NCBI GenBank assembly: GCA_039704465.1
Contig: JASFAU010000010.1
Coordinates: 124,001-188,000, forward strand
DNA from: Plasmodiophora brassicae
Taxonomy: Eukaryota; Endomyxa; Phytomyxea; Plasmodiophorida; Plasmodiophoridae
Direction of reading: 5' to 3'
Length of the DNA stretch: 64,000 nucleotides
Shown: positions 41,730-57,062 of the stretch, piece by piece
Layout of the letters: each line of letters starts with the position of its first letter
Position numbering within the stretch: position 1 is the stretch's first letter
Translations under genes and position numbers: made by a program
Notes under the pieces: model-generated
What the model saw: the letters and a program-made list of their open reading frames with translations, nothing else
Databases searched by the model: none
What the model was told of the DNA's origin: nothing

Positions 41730-43000
41730 ATGCAGCCGCGGAGCGACACGTGCAGGGCGGGTGGATCGCAGGCGCGCCTGACGTGGCCGCCGGGCCGGCC
41801 CAGGGCTGTGTTCCTGGTCAGGAAGCGCGATGACGATCGCGCGTGCCGGGCCCTCGTCGAGATCGGCACCTGGCTGCAGGTGAGGGCGAACTGGTTCGCG
41901 CACGGCTAACCGCTTACGTCGGGTGGCGTGCGCGCGCTAGGATGACCGCAAGCTGCTCGTCGTTGTCGAAGAGGCCGATGTGCACCGAGACGACAAGTTT
42001 GTCGGCGCAGCCGACCGGCTTGCCGACGTGGACCGTAGGCTGGGAATGAACGATTGTCCTTGGTTCGCTGTCGTGAAATAGCGTCCCAACAGTTGTCGTT
42101 TGCCTTGGCGGCGATGGGACCCTGCTACACGTTTCGTCCTTGTTTCAGGGACAGTGCTGTCCGCCGGTCGTCGCCTTCGCGATGGGCACGTTAGGTACGG
42201 TGGCGCCAGAAACGCATCCCACGGTAGGACACTGATCGCCGTCGTCAGGGTTCCTGACGCCGATGAACATTGCGGACGCGCGATGCCAGCTGACGCGCGT
42301 TCTGGGCGCCAACGCAGCAGAGGTCTTTACGACTCTGCGTATGAGGTCGGGCATTGAATCTGCACCCTCTGACCATTAACTAACGACGAGTCGTAGGCTC
42401 TGGTGTGACGTTTATCGCAAGGGTTCGTCAGAACCGGAGTTGCGGTACCAGGTCCTCAACGAGTGCCTGATCGATCGCGGTGGCAACGCCGTCCTCACCT
42501 GTCTCGACCTGTTTGTTGATGGTGAACTCGTCACCGTTGTTCAAGCCGACGGCATCATCGTGTATGGGAGCGCTCACGTTTAGTAGTCGTCGCCTGGCTC
42601 ACGAACCACGCCGCTGCGGTTTAGGTCGACCCCAACAGGAAGCACAGCGTATTCCATGAGCGCAGGCGGGAGCATCGTCGCGCCGACCGTTCATGGCATT
42701 TTGATCACGCCCGTCTGCCCACATACGTTGTCGTTCCGCCCGGCCGTCATCCCCGACTCCAGCGTCGTGCGGATCCGCGTCTCCGACCACACTCGGGCAC
42801 GCACCGCCTGCGCGTCCTTCGACGGCACACACCGAACGCCTCTGAACCCCGGCGACGAAATCTGCCTGTCCATGAGCGCCATGCCCATCCCCACCGTCAA
42901 CGACAGACAATTCAACACCGACTGGTTCGCCAGCATCGTCGAGAAACTCCACTGGAACGTCCGGGTCCCATGCGCGGGCGGCCCTTCCGCTGCGTTATAA
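41730..43000 (+). CDS. NAD kinase
   Basis: Phosphorylates NAD to NADP using ATP. Short introns break the gene. Exons encode RAVFLVRKRDDDRACRALVE (41795-41878), VVVEEADVHRD (about 41960), the catalytic glycine loop CLGGDGTLLHVSSLFQ (42093-42140), PVVAFAMGTLG, GFLTPMNI, then YQVLNECLIDRGG (about 42450), QADGIIV|STPTGSTAYSMSAGGSIV (joined over an intron at 42560-42620), and the C-terminal block ITPVCPHTLSFRPAVIPDS ending near LHWNVR. GGDGT and the STPTGSTAY loop are diagnostic for NAD kinases. The start at 41730 (MQPRSDTC) is the last in-frame ATG before the conserved region; an earlier non-ATG start was ignored. The exact intron borders between 41880 and 42400 are not settled. Confidence 0.88.
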
Positions 43001-43366
43001 AGCGACGTGACGTGCCCTGTGTGGTCTACCTACCGGACGTGAACATCAGGTCAGCGGGGATGCGCGTCGGGGATCGCCATGGTCGTCGTAGTGGTACGCC
43101 AATCCCGGCTCACGCTGGCTTGCCCGACAGTCTGGCCCGCCAACGACGGCAATTGACGATGGGCCGGTGGCCGCTTGCCAGGCCCGGCGCTGGTGGCCAC
43201 AGGGCGCGTGACCGTGGGGGCGCTATCAATAGACCGGTGCTGCACCATCGGGGTCCCCGTTGTCGACTGGCGGTTGCAGCCCTGCCTCTTTGGCTTCGTG
43301 TGCGGCGGGCGGGTACCGCATTTGGACCATTAGTTGGGAACCTTCCCGCGCGGACGGCCTCGGCGG

Positions 43367-44758
43367 ATGCTCTTGCTGGAGACGGTCGATGCGCTGGCCC
43401 CGTACACATGGCTGCTGGTGTTCGCCGGCGTGATCGCGTTCGCGCTGGCGATCGGCATCGGCGCGAACGACGTGTCGAACACGTTCGGCAGTGCCGTTGG
43501 CGCCGGCACGCTGTCGTTGCGCCAGGCGGTCGTCATCGCCTGCGTGTTCGAGCTGCTCGGGTCGGTCCTGCTCGGCGGCAAGGTGTCCGCCCTGATCAAG
43601 GAGAAGCTGATCGACCATGACGCGTTCAAAGACAGGCCCGATGTGCTTCTCCTCGTCCTGGTCGCCGCCCTGATCAGCTCGGCCGCCTGGCTGCTGCTCG
43701 CCACCTTCCTGCGCCTGCCGGTCTCCACAACGCACACCGTTGTCGGGAGCGTCCTGGGGGCCGGCGTCGTCGCCCATGGCCTCAGCGCCATTCGCTGGAA
43801 GGCCATCGGATGGATCGTCGCCGCCTGGTTCCTATCGCCCGTGCTGACCTGCCTGCTCGCCACCGTCGCCTTCCGCATCCTTCGCCAGGCCGTTCTCCGC
43901 CAGGACCCACGCCTGTCCCTGCAGCGCGCCAATCGGTTCATTCCCGCGCTCGCCTTCGTCATCGCGATCGCCAACGTCGCCTGCATCTCGGTCAACGCCG
44001 CCCTGCGCCCCGCCGTCGCCGTCCCTGTCGCCCTTGTCGTCGGCGTGGCCGCCGCCTGCACGCCATCGTTGTTCACGCGCGTCATCAGGGTTCTTTCGAG
44101 GCCGACCCCGGCCAAGATGGACATCGAGCTCGAGCAGCAGACGGCGGCGCCCGGTCGCCTGGTCCGATCGGTGTCGTTCGACGAGCACGTCGCGGCTCTG
44201 CATGAACGTGCCGAGCACTTCCCGGCCGACACCGAGCGCGCCCTGTCGACGGTCCAGTGCCTGACGGCCATGTTCAACGCGTTCACGCACGGGTCGAACG
44301 ATGTGTCGAACAGTGTCGGCCTGTTCAGCGCCGTCGTCACCCTGTTCCAGAAGGGGACAACGCGCGATCACGGCGGCATCCCGCCCTGGATCCTGTCGGT
44401 CGGCGGCGTCGGCATCTCCCTGGGCCTCGTCCTGTTCGGCCATCGCCTCATGTCGACCATGGGCAAGAGGTTGTCCAAGATTACGCCGTCCCGTGGCATC
44501 GTCATCGATGTCACGTCCGCGTTCATCGTCATGCTGGCGTCCCAGTTCGGCATGACGGTGTCGTCGACCCAGTGCGTTGTCGGGTCGACGATCGGCGTCG
44601 GCGCCGCCGAAGGCGTCAGGCAGGGCGTCAACTGGCGCCTTGTCCTGCGGACCGTCTTTGGCTGGATCGGAACACTCGTCGTCTCGTCGCTGACGTCCGC
44701 GGCCGTCTTCTCGTTCGCGGCCTTCACGCCAAGCGCTGTTTCGCCAACGCATGGTTAA
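43367..44758 (+). CDS. PiT-family (SLC20/PHO89) inorganic phosphate transporter
   Basis: Sodium- or proton-coupled phosphate symporter of the cell or an internal membrane. The single-exon ORF encodes 463 aa with about 10-11 membrane spans. The two inverted family signatures are present: IGIGANDVSNTFGSAVGAGT near residue 30 and HGSNDVSNSVGLFSAVV near 310. Other family marks are RLPVSTTHTVVGSVLGAGVV and the matching VSSTQCVVGSTIGVGAAEG in the second half. A large hydrophilic loop (about 215-300) separates the halves. The ATG at 43367 (MLLLETVDALAPY) was chosen because the upstream in-frame start is TTG. A long reverse ORF across this gene is a GC-driven shadow. Confidence 0.95.
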   Translation: MLLLETVDALAPYTWLLVFAGVIAFALAIGIGANDVSNTFGSAVGAGTLSLRQAVVIACVFELLGSVLLGGKVSALIKEKLIDHDAFKDRPDVLLLVLVAALISSAAWLLLATFLRLPVSTTHTVVGSVLGAGVVAHGLSAIRWKAIGWIVAAWFLSPVLTCLLATVAFRILRQAVLRQDPRLSLQRANRFIPALAFVIAIANVACISVNAALRPAVAVPVALVVGVAAACTPSLFTRVIRVLSRPTPAKMDIELEQQTAAPGRLVRSVSFDEHVAALHERAEHFPADTERALSTVQCLTAMFNAFTHGSNDVSNSVGLFSAVVTLFQKGTTRDHGGIPPWILSVGGVGISLGLVLFGHRLMSTMGKRLSKITPSRGIVIDVTSAFIVMLASQFGMTVSSTQCVVGSTIGVGAAEGVRQGVNWRLVLRTVFGWIGTLVVSSLTSAAVFSFAAFTPSAVSPTHG

Positions 44759-44799
44759 ACTTCCCATCGATGGTGCCTCTGTCGTCCTGCTCTCTGTAG

Positions 44800-45175
44800 G
44801 TAGGCATGGGAGGCGAGCGCTTCCTCGAACGTTCCAGATGATGGTCCGGGGCATGTCGTACCCGTGCCGGCGGTACTCGTCGAGTATCGCGTCGGAGTTC
44901 CTTGACGACCGGTGCTTACCGATCGCCTGATCGCACCTGATTGACGAACAGCATGCAGGGCATGTCCTGCCGGGGCGACCTGGTGCTTGACTGCCTGGTC
45001 CAGGATCAGCAGGATCGCCATGTTTCGGAAACGTCCGATGGGAACGCTGAAGACGCTCGCCTCGGGTCTCCTTCAGGTCTTGGACTTGTAGCTTCCATTG
45101 CTCCTCAACGACGTCATCTACGTGAGCCGCTTGGTAATCGTTCCTGGTCGTGCCGCCATCGCCTTGCGACACCAC
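44800..45175 (-). pseudogene. Degenerate fragment resembling a DUF2828-type protein
   Basis: Pieces in two or three reverse frames recall one conserved region of DUF2828 proteins: LLILDQAVKHQVAP, then DMPCMLFVNQ, then DAILDEYRRHGYDMPRTIIW followed by NVRG. The order is right but the frame changes between pieces without plausible introns, so the gene looks decayed. The right-hand limit is unknown. Identification is from memory of the family pattern and needs a profile search. Confidence 0.35.
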
Positions 45176-45284
45176 TTCATTTGTCCCGAAGGGACATGCA
45201 CCGTGTCAGATCTTGCTTGTCCCGTTCCTTGGCGCACGCGTACCGATCGACCATGGCGACTCGCTTGCGAAGAGGGCAACCAGG

Positions 45285-46965
45285 CGTCAACAGGTTGTCG
45301 GGGCCTGGTCAGGTGTGGGCCTGGATCCTGATGTAACGTCAGCGTGTGTATCCGCGAGGGTGCCGGTACTACCGGACTGTACGAGTCCATCCCTGTCCGG
45401 GTGGTGCCGTCACAGCGTGGTTCCCGCACTGCAACGACGAGAGCACCCGATCTCTTGCCGGCGCGTCGCCACGACTCGATCTGCGCTCTGCCCTGCACCA
45501 GACGCTGTCGCTCTATGGGGGCGGTAAGCGCACCGGGCGCGTGTGTTGTCCATGTCGGACGGGTTCTGACGCGCGCTTCGTCCGCCAGGCGAACTGCACG
45601 GGCAGGGCGGGAGAGCGTCGGCGCTTCGGCCTCGTTGACATCGAATGGACGCCGAACGCCTACTGCAAGAACTGTGAACTCTGTGGCCTGAGGCTACGAC
45701 GTGGGCGGCGACACCATTGTCGTAGCTGTGGGCGTCTCACCTGTCCGAGCTGTTCGCCGCGACGGCGGCCACTGCCTCAGTTGGGCCTGGGAAGCCACGC
45801 TGCCCATCGGGTATGCTTCAGATGCGATACAAAGGCGGTGGGAGCGGTATGCGCCGAGCCATGCGCGTTCGCTGAAAGATCTGTAGGTGAACCTGGTGGA
45901 TCTGGAGACGACGCTCCACAGCGAATGCGTTTCTCTGTCCCGTCATACGTCGCTGGATGCTGCCGTTGGCATCTGCCGGACGTTACAGCAGGCCAGCCTG
46001 CATGTGAAGTTCAACGAACGCCTCAGGGACTGGGTCGCGGCAAGGGTATCCACTATCGTCGTTCGCGACCTGGTACCAGTCCAACACGCCCTGCTCGTCC
46101 GACATGGTTCGTACTCGAAACGCGTTCACCGAGGCGACTCACTGAGGGCCGGTCAGCCTCGGGCAGACGAGTCGGTTCTATCGTCCTCGATACCATGGCA
46201 TTACTAGCCGCGTGCTCCATCCTCCAAATCGACCAGGAGCCGTCAGTTGCGACGCTCAAGGTGGGGATTCGGTCCACCTAATGGCAGCGTGCCCGTTGGA
46301 TTCTCAACTTGTGGTACAGGCCCAATGCCAGAACGCTCAGAGCTTAGCGATCGTGCAGGCAGGCGGGCTACGTGCGGCACTGCATGGCGATCCCCGGTGC
46401 CTGTCGTCGTTCATGGCCAAGCGAGGAATTCTGGCGCAATGCAGGACGTCGCGTGCGACGACCACGCGGCCGGCTGGCGTCGATTAGCATTCACGTAAAG
46501 CACGCTTGAATCCATGCGCACACGGCGCCAGAACGCTTCTCTATGTGCATGCGTTGGCTATGACTGGACGGCACTGTCACGTTGGAGATGCTTTGGTCCC
46601 GTTGACCGCCGAGATCCACTACGTTCTAGGCGAGGATGGTCTGGGGCATTTGTCTTCCAGAGCAGCCGGATCCGTACGGGGGCGACGGTGCGGTTGTACA
46701 CAGCACGGCCGATCTTGAGTGCCCGTTCCAGCACGACGTGGGACGCCACTCTCGGCAATCGTGCATGCGATGGATCGGTGGGTCACGCGAGCGAACGTAC
46801 GGAGGCGTAGACTCGGTCGATCGACAATGCCCTGACGCGGCGGGGCCGTGCCACCTACCGCCAGGCTGAGCACTCCAGCTAAAATAGGGGCGTCATCAAC
46901 CGGCGGCGTGTTGCTGATGGTGAACATCATCAACGGGAAGGCGATCGCCGAGTTATGTAGGTCCT
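45285..46965. repeat. Segmental duplication, copy 1 (partner 48960-50640)
   Basis: About 1.1-1.2 kb of copy 1 align with copy 2 in the same order, from the FYVE-gene second exon to the first exon of the C1-THF synthase gene. Copy 1 additionally holds the FYVE finger (45650-45850), absent from copy 2. At 46919-46955 copy 1 ends with MVNIINGKAIAE, a copy of the synthase first exon, and the similarity stops exactly at the exon/intron boundary. Confidence 0.8.
45500..46491 (+). CDS. FYVE zinc-finger protein (boundaries uncertain)
   Basis: An exon around 45630-45846 encodes a FYVE-type finger: CELCGLRLRRGRRHHCRSCG, then CPSC, then HRVCFRCD. The basic RRGRRHHCR core binds phosphatidylinositol 3-phosphate, placing the protein on endosomes. 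A 42-nt intron (45847-45888, GTATGCGCC to CTGTAG) is followed by VNLVDLETTLHSECVSLSRH and AAVGICRTLQQASLHVKFNE. Downstream pieces (46281-46487) encode MAACPLDSQLVVQAQCQNAQ and SFMAKRGILAQC and may be further exons. The 5' end is not found: no convincing ATG precedes the finger. Copy 2 lacks the finger. Confidence 0.5.
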
Positions 46966-48201
46966 GGCCAAACCGGTGACGTGATTAATTGATTTCCACC
47001 TTGCGTCGTACTTCATAAAGTTGACGTTGTACTCCGTATCGAAACCAACAGCACGGTCAGCGATGGGAAGGTTGCGAACGGCGCTACAGAAATCCGAAAC
47101 GGCCCGGGGACCGACTCGGGCGAGTCGGTTCACGCACCGCGCGCGACTGCCGGGCGGCCGCTGACGCGTTTTTTGGATTCTATAAATAGTTCTCGGAGTG
47201 CGAAGCCCAGACAAACCCGTGGCGGCCGGCGCATTGTTTTCGTGCAGCGCGTTCAGGTGGATTGTCGTCGCGAGGTCAACAGATGTCGTTCTACAATCGC
47301 ATTCGTCGCATGACCTATCGCTGCTTCTGATCCTGGTCGTTCTTCGTAACGGGTTGGTGGACGCGGCGTTCCGACTTTATAACAAGGGTGGCGTAACCTG
47401 TGACGTCGGGGAAGTTGCCGCCGCTGGGCATTCGGCGCTCTTCAACGACCTGATGCACGACCTGAATCAGTATTCCATTGAAATAGAGGGTGTCGACGAT
47501 GACGTCATGAACGAGATCGCCCGGTTCTTCTGGTTGGTCCCAAAACCAAATGATGTATGCTCCATCTTGTTGTTGACCGCGGCCGAATAGTACTGATGTG
47601 CCAGTTACCTCAGATGGAAAGTGCCACAGGTTGGGCGGCAAACATATACCCGGACATGCTGGCCAAAGAGTGCGCCCTGGTGGTCGCGGCCGAGCGATAT
47701 CAAATCCACATGATAACGAAGGCGATTGCATCCATGAAGCGCAAATGGGATGAGATCGTTCCCATGATGAACTTGTTGCACCCTGCCGCTTACTGGGACG
47801 TTGTAAAGAGGGTCCCCGGCCTTGACCACCTTCGCCAACTAGCCGACACGGATGTGGACAAGAATCATGTAGTCGACCAGATCGAAGGACTCTTCTTCCA
47901 GAACGGCGGTGATGCGGCGGTCATCAATGAGGCAAATTGGGGCGGGGACAAGCTTCTCCCATGGGCGTCTTACCATGCCCAGACGCGGGTTGTCCAACTT
48001 CTGGTGAGCATCCCCGGCATCAACGTCGATGTGCTTGGTCGTGGCAACGTCACGGCGTTGCGCCGTGCTTGGCTGCGGCATTTACGGCTGCGAGGTGTAT
48101 ACTACGTGCTGGATGCGTTGATTCAGGCGGGAGCAAACCGCACCCTCGCTGGCATGCCCCTTGAGGACGACTCGGATGATTATACGGACGAATGGGACTA
48201 G
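46966..48201 (+). CDS. Possible BTB- and ankyrin-like protein
   Basis: Two exons are likely: one ending near 47554 and one from about 47605 to the stop at 48199-48201. The first encodes NGLVDAAFRLYNKGG and LFNDLMHDLNQYSIEIEGVD followed by DVMNEIARFF, which suits a BTB/POZ-like fold. The second encodes LAKECALVVAAERYQIHMIT, then HPAAYWDVVKRVPGLDHLRQ, and an ankyrin-like end (TRVVQLLVSIPGINVDVLGRG, YYVLDALIQAGAN). The C-terminus is acidic (EDDSDDYTDEWD). No good ATG is seen in the first exon frame, so a small upstream exon is probable. Function is unknown. Confidence 0.45.
47181..47188 (+). promoter_or_regulatory. TATA-box-like element
   Basis: TATAAATA in an otherwise GC-rich stretch, about 100 bp upstream of the first ATG (47282) of the putative BTB/ankyrin-like gene. 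It is the clearest TATA box in the window. Confidence 0.45.
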
Positions 48202-48959
48202 TAGCCTGAACCGCCGGGACGTCGCGTCGGGCGCACACGTTTGTTCGCCGCTACCTCTTCGATAAAGGATGTAACCGGTTGAGCGGTATACTCGAACATA
48301 CGTCTCGACAATGGCAAAATCGGAGGCGTCCCCAGTTTCTGCCAGCGTGCATGCAGTATGCACGATCATTGGGAACGCGCGGTAAGCCAGGCCCACAATT
48401 AAGCCGCAAGCGCCTTTGACGACGATTGTGTGACGGTTACGGCTCCGAATGTCTCCATGTCGTCGCCCGATATACGCGCGCCCGCGGGTATATCTTAATC
48501 ATTGCTGCTGTTTGCGAAATTCTTGATGTCCGCGATGGCGCCGTCGCAGGCCCGATAGTACTGTCAGCTCATTCCCAGCGTTTCCTTGATTCACGCATGA
48601 ATGCAATGTGACCAGAGCCCAGCAAGCCGTTCGGCACTACGACCACAACACGCCCTGCTGGGCGCTTGCCAACACGCCCCATACGTCCGGGCGAACGCGC
48701 TGCACCTCCATAACAGGTACGATTCTTCGACTAACGCCAGGCGCTCTAATATTTACGTGCTGGGCAGGGCACGCCTGCCGTCGCCTGCCGTCTCGCGCCC
48801 AGCATGAGCACCTGAAAGACAGCAGTCGTCTTGCGCAGGCGAGGCGGGGTCAACGTCGTGCCGACCTGCTCCTCAGCTGTGCGTCGCGACGTTTGTTGCA
48901 ATCGGTCGCGCGTCGCCGAGGATCCCGTCCGCATGGCAATCGGCGCCTGCCTGCCCCCG
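48202..48959. other. 760-bp gap without a supported gene
   Basis: Short frames occur on both strands. A reverse frame at 48396-48082 overlaps the previous gene and is not convincing. The right end merges into copy 2 of the segmental duplication. Confidence 0.4.
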
Positions 48960-50598
48960 GTCGTCAACAGATTGTCGGGGGCTGATCAGGTGTGGGCCTG
49001 GGCCCTGATGTAACGTCAGCGTGTGTATCCGCCTGGGTGCTGCGCGTTCGCTGAAAGATCTGTAGGTGAACCTGGTGGATCGATCGGGAGACGAGGCTCC
49101 ACAGCGAATGCGTTTCCCTGTCCCGACATACGTCGCTGGATGCTGCCGTTGGCATCTGCCCGACGTTACAGCAGGCCAGCCTGCATGTGAAGTTCAACGA
49201 GCGCCTCAGGGACTGGGTCGCGGCAAGGGTATCCACTATCGTCGTTCGTGACCTGGTACCAGTCCAACACGCCCTGTTCGTCCGCCATGGTTCGTACTCG
49301 AAACGCGTCCACCGAGGCGGCTCACTGAGGGCCGGTCAGCCTCGGGCAGACGAGTCGGGTCTATCGTCCTGGATACCATGGCATTACTAGCCGCGTGCTC
49401 CATCCTCCAAATCGACCAGGAACCGTCAGTCGCGACGCTCAAGGTGGGGTTTCGGTCCACCTAAGGGCAGCGTGCCCGTTGGATTCTCAACTTGTGGCAC
49501 AGGCCCTATGCCAGAACGCTCAGAGCTTAGCCATCGTGCAGGCAGGCGGGCTATGTGCGGCACTGCATGGCGATTCCCGGTGCCTGTCGTCGTTCATGGC
49601 CAAGCGAGGAATACGGGCGCAATGCAGACCGCGTGCGGCGACGACCCGGCCGGCTGGCGTCGATTAGCATTCACATACAGCACGCGTGAATCCATCAACG
49701 CTTCTCTATGTGCATGCGATGGCTATGACTGGACGGCACTGCCACATTGGAGATGCTTTGGTCGCATTGGCCGCCGGGATCCGCTATGTTCTCAGCGCAG
49801 ATCATCTGAGGCGTTCGCCTTCCAGGGCAGCCGGATCCGTACGACGGTACCGTCCACAGCACGGCCGATGTCGAGTGCCCCTTCCAGCGCGGGACAAGTT
49901 CCTTCGGGTACCAGGTGGGGGTCGATCACGCCCAGCCGGAGCGGCGACGACCGGGGGCACGTATCACCCGACTGTGCCGGAACTCGTGAAGAGATCTGGG
50001 AGGTTTCTCATTCTGCTGTTGAGCTGAAGCTGCCGAAAGAAAGGCGAGATCTCGGCCCTGAAGATGAAGGCGGTGAAGGCGGTGAAATGCCAACCCGGCT
50101 GCATCGGCAGAGGGAGCAGATCGCCCGTCGACAGCCGATGGTGCTGGACGACCTGCTGCGAAGCACCCCTCCCGGAACCGTCCTAATGCAGCCGACCTGC
50201 TCCTCCCCTGCATTACGATCACCAACGGGTGCTGGAACAGCGGGACCCTCGCGATCACGCCGACCAGGCCTGCGAGCTGTCTGCACTGGCCAGCTCATGC
50301 GGCGGCGGCAGCGTTTTCGGAGGCGAACGTTCCTCGTGACGGCGAGGCAACGTACGCGGGGCGGGGGAGCGTGCCGCGCCAGTCATCCTGCAAGCCTGAC
50401 TGTGTACCCAACGGTCACGTGGGGCGCCACGCTCGGCAATCGTGCATGCGATGGCCCGGTGGGTCATGCGGGCGAACGTACGGGGCGTAGACTCGATCGA
50501 TCGACACAATGCATCTGACGCCGCGACCGCCAGGCTGCACGCCGGCTAAAATAGGGGCGTGAGCGTTGCGATAAGTCGCAAGCGGCGGCGTGTTGCTG

Positions 50599-54145
<3,547 letters not shown>

Positions 54146-54370
54146 GTGCTCGCGTGCTGTCCCTTGGGTTTTCCACCGCCCAGCGACATTGCTCGTCTTT
54201 CGCTCACGGTGTGCCAAGGAATTCAACAGGGCGACGCTTTTCAGGGACTCGAAGGGCGTGCGTGCAACCTGTCGTGGGAGACGTCGTTCGTGTCGTTGCC
54301 AGTAGTGGCCATACTACATAGTTCGGGCCTCGGGCATCGTGTGTAGCTCTTTAGTCCGCGGCGACGGTCG

Positions 54371-56219
54371 ATGACATCCGTCACGTTCTTTGTCGACGGC
54401 CTCGACGCGTCGCCTGCGCACTGCACGTCGCCCATTGACCTGAAGCGATTCCCGGACTACGACGGCAAGTACACGCGGACGCTGCTGTCGTTCTGCGTTG
54501 AAGGCATCGACGAGTACAGGAGGATCGTCTGCGATCTCGTCGGGTGCGAACGGCCGTCGTTCAACGCGGTCTGCACCGGCCCGACCTTGCATGTTGATCG
54601 CGAATGCCAATTCGAGGACTACGTAGCGCCGCTGTCCGACCCTCTTGATGGCCAGCGTTGGGCGGATGCCCTGCGCCTGACAGCAGAGACGGCAGGGCAC
54701 GACCCGTGCCGACCTCGTATCATCATGATCATCCGATACCAGGATGGCGTTGCACCCGACTGTCTTCGGCTCGACGATGGCGCTGTCGTGAACGTTGTCG
54801 ATGATCTGAGGTCCGCTCTGGCAACAAGTACGCCCATTGATCAGTGCGATGTGACGATCATTCGCGTCATGCTGGACCTGCCCGAGACGTACCGGCACCC
54901 GCTCCCGCCGTCCAGCATGAGCTCGACAGTTGCCGTCCCCGACCAGCTCGGCGACATCCAGTTCATGTTTACGTGTTCGCTCTTCCTCGTCGGCGTCGCC
55001 CAGGTGGGGACGATGTTAATCCTTGTGCACGCGAAGTCCTTATATATCGATACCTAGGTCCCATCAGCGTGCTGGGAACTGGCGCAGCGTCACCTGGACC
55101 TGCGGTCCGTTAACGTCAGCGGGATCCCGATGAAGAAATCGAGGAAAGCATCGAACCTGGGCCACCACTTCTCGGTGGCGTTCCTGTACCCCAACGACGT
55201 CGTCAGTGAATACGCGCGCGTTCACGACCGCAACGAGGTCCTATCAGGCGCAGTGCAGTTGGGCCAATCGCAATGGTCGGTACAGGGGCGCTGCCGGTTG
55301 TAGGCGATGCACTGAGCGGTTTCCCAGGATTCAGCGACGCCAGCGCAACGTCATCTGGTCGCATGCCCCTGCTCAGTTCAGCATCGACGACATCGTCTGC
55401 GTCTCGGTGCAGATGGTGACCCCGTCGGACCTGTCGTCCCCGTTGACGCTGCCGCTGATGAAGTGCGTCCTGTCGCCTGGCAACTATCTGTTCTTCTCCG
55501 ATTCCGAGACCGACCCGTACCCGTCGATGGTGGTGGCCCTGCGCGCGTCCCGTCTCTACATTCACTTCCTGGCGGCCAATTCGGCATCGTTGGGCCTGAC
55601 AGTGCCGCCCATTCCCGACCCCATCCGCCCCCTCGTCGACCAACTATCGGATGTCGTCACCGTTCTCACCGTCCGGTCGATGTCAACGGGGCCGTACGAA
55701 TCCCCAGCCATTGCATCAGCGCTGATGTCGATCGTCGAAGGGCGCGAATCGTGGAGCCGGACGCGCCTCTACACGATCATGCGATCGTGCTGTCAGGCCG
55801 TCCTGGGTGATGCCAGTGAACTCAGCGCCGACCGCCTGAACGACCTTCGCGTCACGCTGGACGCCCTGCGACAGTCGACAATCGCGTTTGACGCGTCCCT
55901 GTTTGCCCAATCGTCCGTCACGACGCCTGACGATGCCAAACCGATCTGGCAGTCCTTCTGGCAGAACCTATACCTCATCGCAGAGGCGGTTCGGCGCTGG
56001 TCGCCTGCACATGCGTCCGCGGCCGACCTGATCACAGCGGCCATCCCGCACGATCATTTAACGTCTGGCATTCGGACGCGTGGCATCGGCTACAGCAGAT
56101 CAGGGGAACCGACATCCCTGGCCGCGTCGTTCTGGGCCAACGAGGAGATGCGGCTGGATGCATGCCGAACGTCCAAGACGCTGGAAGGTTTCGGCCCATC
56201 ATTCAGGCCCGCTTGGTAA
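54371..56219 (+). CDS. INTS13: Integrator complex subunit 13 (Asunder) homologue
   Basis: Integrator processes snRNA 3' ends and attenuates RNA polymerase II transcription; INTS13 is in its arm module. Three exons, 54371-55003, 55058-55275 and 55304-56219, give 588 aa. The first begins MTSVTFFVDGLDA and has SFCVEGIDEYRRIVCDLVG, like the N-terminal VWA-like domain of Asunder. RPRIIMIIRYQDG matches a later strand. LAQRHLDLRSVNVSGIPMKK matches the conserved HFDLxS..I.xIPMKE block. VIWSHAPAQFSIDDIVCV..TPSDL.S..L and YLFFSDSE match the beta-barrel region. The second intron is only 28 nt. Animal proteins are about 700 aa; the C-terminal tail is shorter here. Identification rests on remembered family patterns. 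Confidence 0.75.
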
Positions 56220-56327
56220 TGGCGACCCGGTTGCTTCCGGCCGGCCGGGCCCCGCTGGAGAATCTGCATGGAATATCTGATAAAATCTCGGCTGCCGCCT
56301 ATTGCCAGCCGCGCGAGGCAACAAACC

Positions 56328-56922
56328 ATGGCGGCAGCAGCGTCGCCACCGAAAGGCCAAGCGGCGCTGGACGCGCTGGTGAGGAAGTCGCTGGCCGGCA
56401 TCCGGGTCACGAAATCGGGCGGCAAGCTGGAGTTCTCGGCGAACGCCGACGAGGTTGAGAGTTTGCCGACGCCCAAAGACATGGTGCGGTCCTTGAGTGC
56501 GGGCCCTGCGCTCCAGCGCGCGATTGAGTGCCCGCCCGCAAACGCAGATCATGCCTGCCCCGGTTGTCCTGATCGCGAACCTGTACGCGGAGAGCCTTCG
56601 CGAAATCGAGCGCGAGGAAGGCGGGATGGCCGTCCCCGTGTACGCCGGCGGGATGGCGCTGCTCGGCATGCTCCCCGCCATGCAGTGCGAGTTCAAGACG
56701 GCCGTCAAGGCCATGCAGCGCGTGTTCAACGTCGCCAAGCGCCGCGGCATCGACGTCGTCAACCAGGACGCGTTCGCCGTCTGGCAGTCGGCCTGCCTGC
56801 GCAAGTTCGACAAGCGATCCGTGGCGATGCTCATGGTCGACGCCAACGGGGCCACCGTCGAAACGCGCGACATGCTGCGACGCTTCGGCTACGAATGCCC
56901 CGCCGATGCGGACGCGCCATAA
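56328..56922 (+). CDS. Unknown 176-aa protein
   Basis: Exons 56328-56483 and 56548-56922 are joined over a 64-nt intron. The N-terminus is MAAAASPPKGQAALDALVRK. The second exon encodes a compact helical region: LIANLYAESLREIEREEGGM, AVKAMQRVFNVAKRRGIDVV and WQSACLRKFDKRSVAMLMVD. The alternation suggests a pentatricopeptide-like or other small helical fold, but I recognise no family. It starts 109 bp after the INTS13 stop on the same strand. No signal peptide or membrane span was seen. Confidence 0.55.
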
Positions 56923-57062
56923 AGTGGGCAATTCGGCACGGAACGGGCCGTCTCTCTCTGGGACGGCCAACGAGGCACATTCGTCAGTGCCACTGGCAGT
57001 GAGTGCCCCTCCCCTGTGACTGTGACGGGGGAGGGAGGCGGTTGGTCATTTGGCGAACCATA

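Noticed and set aside
43832..45175. 447-aa reverse ORF covering the phosphate transporter
   Set aside because: It is antisense to strongly conserved transporter motifs; long reverse ORFs are expected in GC-rich coding DNA. Only its first part, outside the transporter, hints at a DUF2828 fragment.
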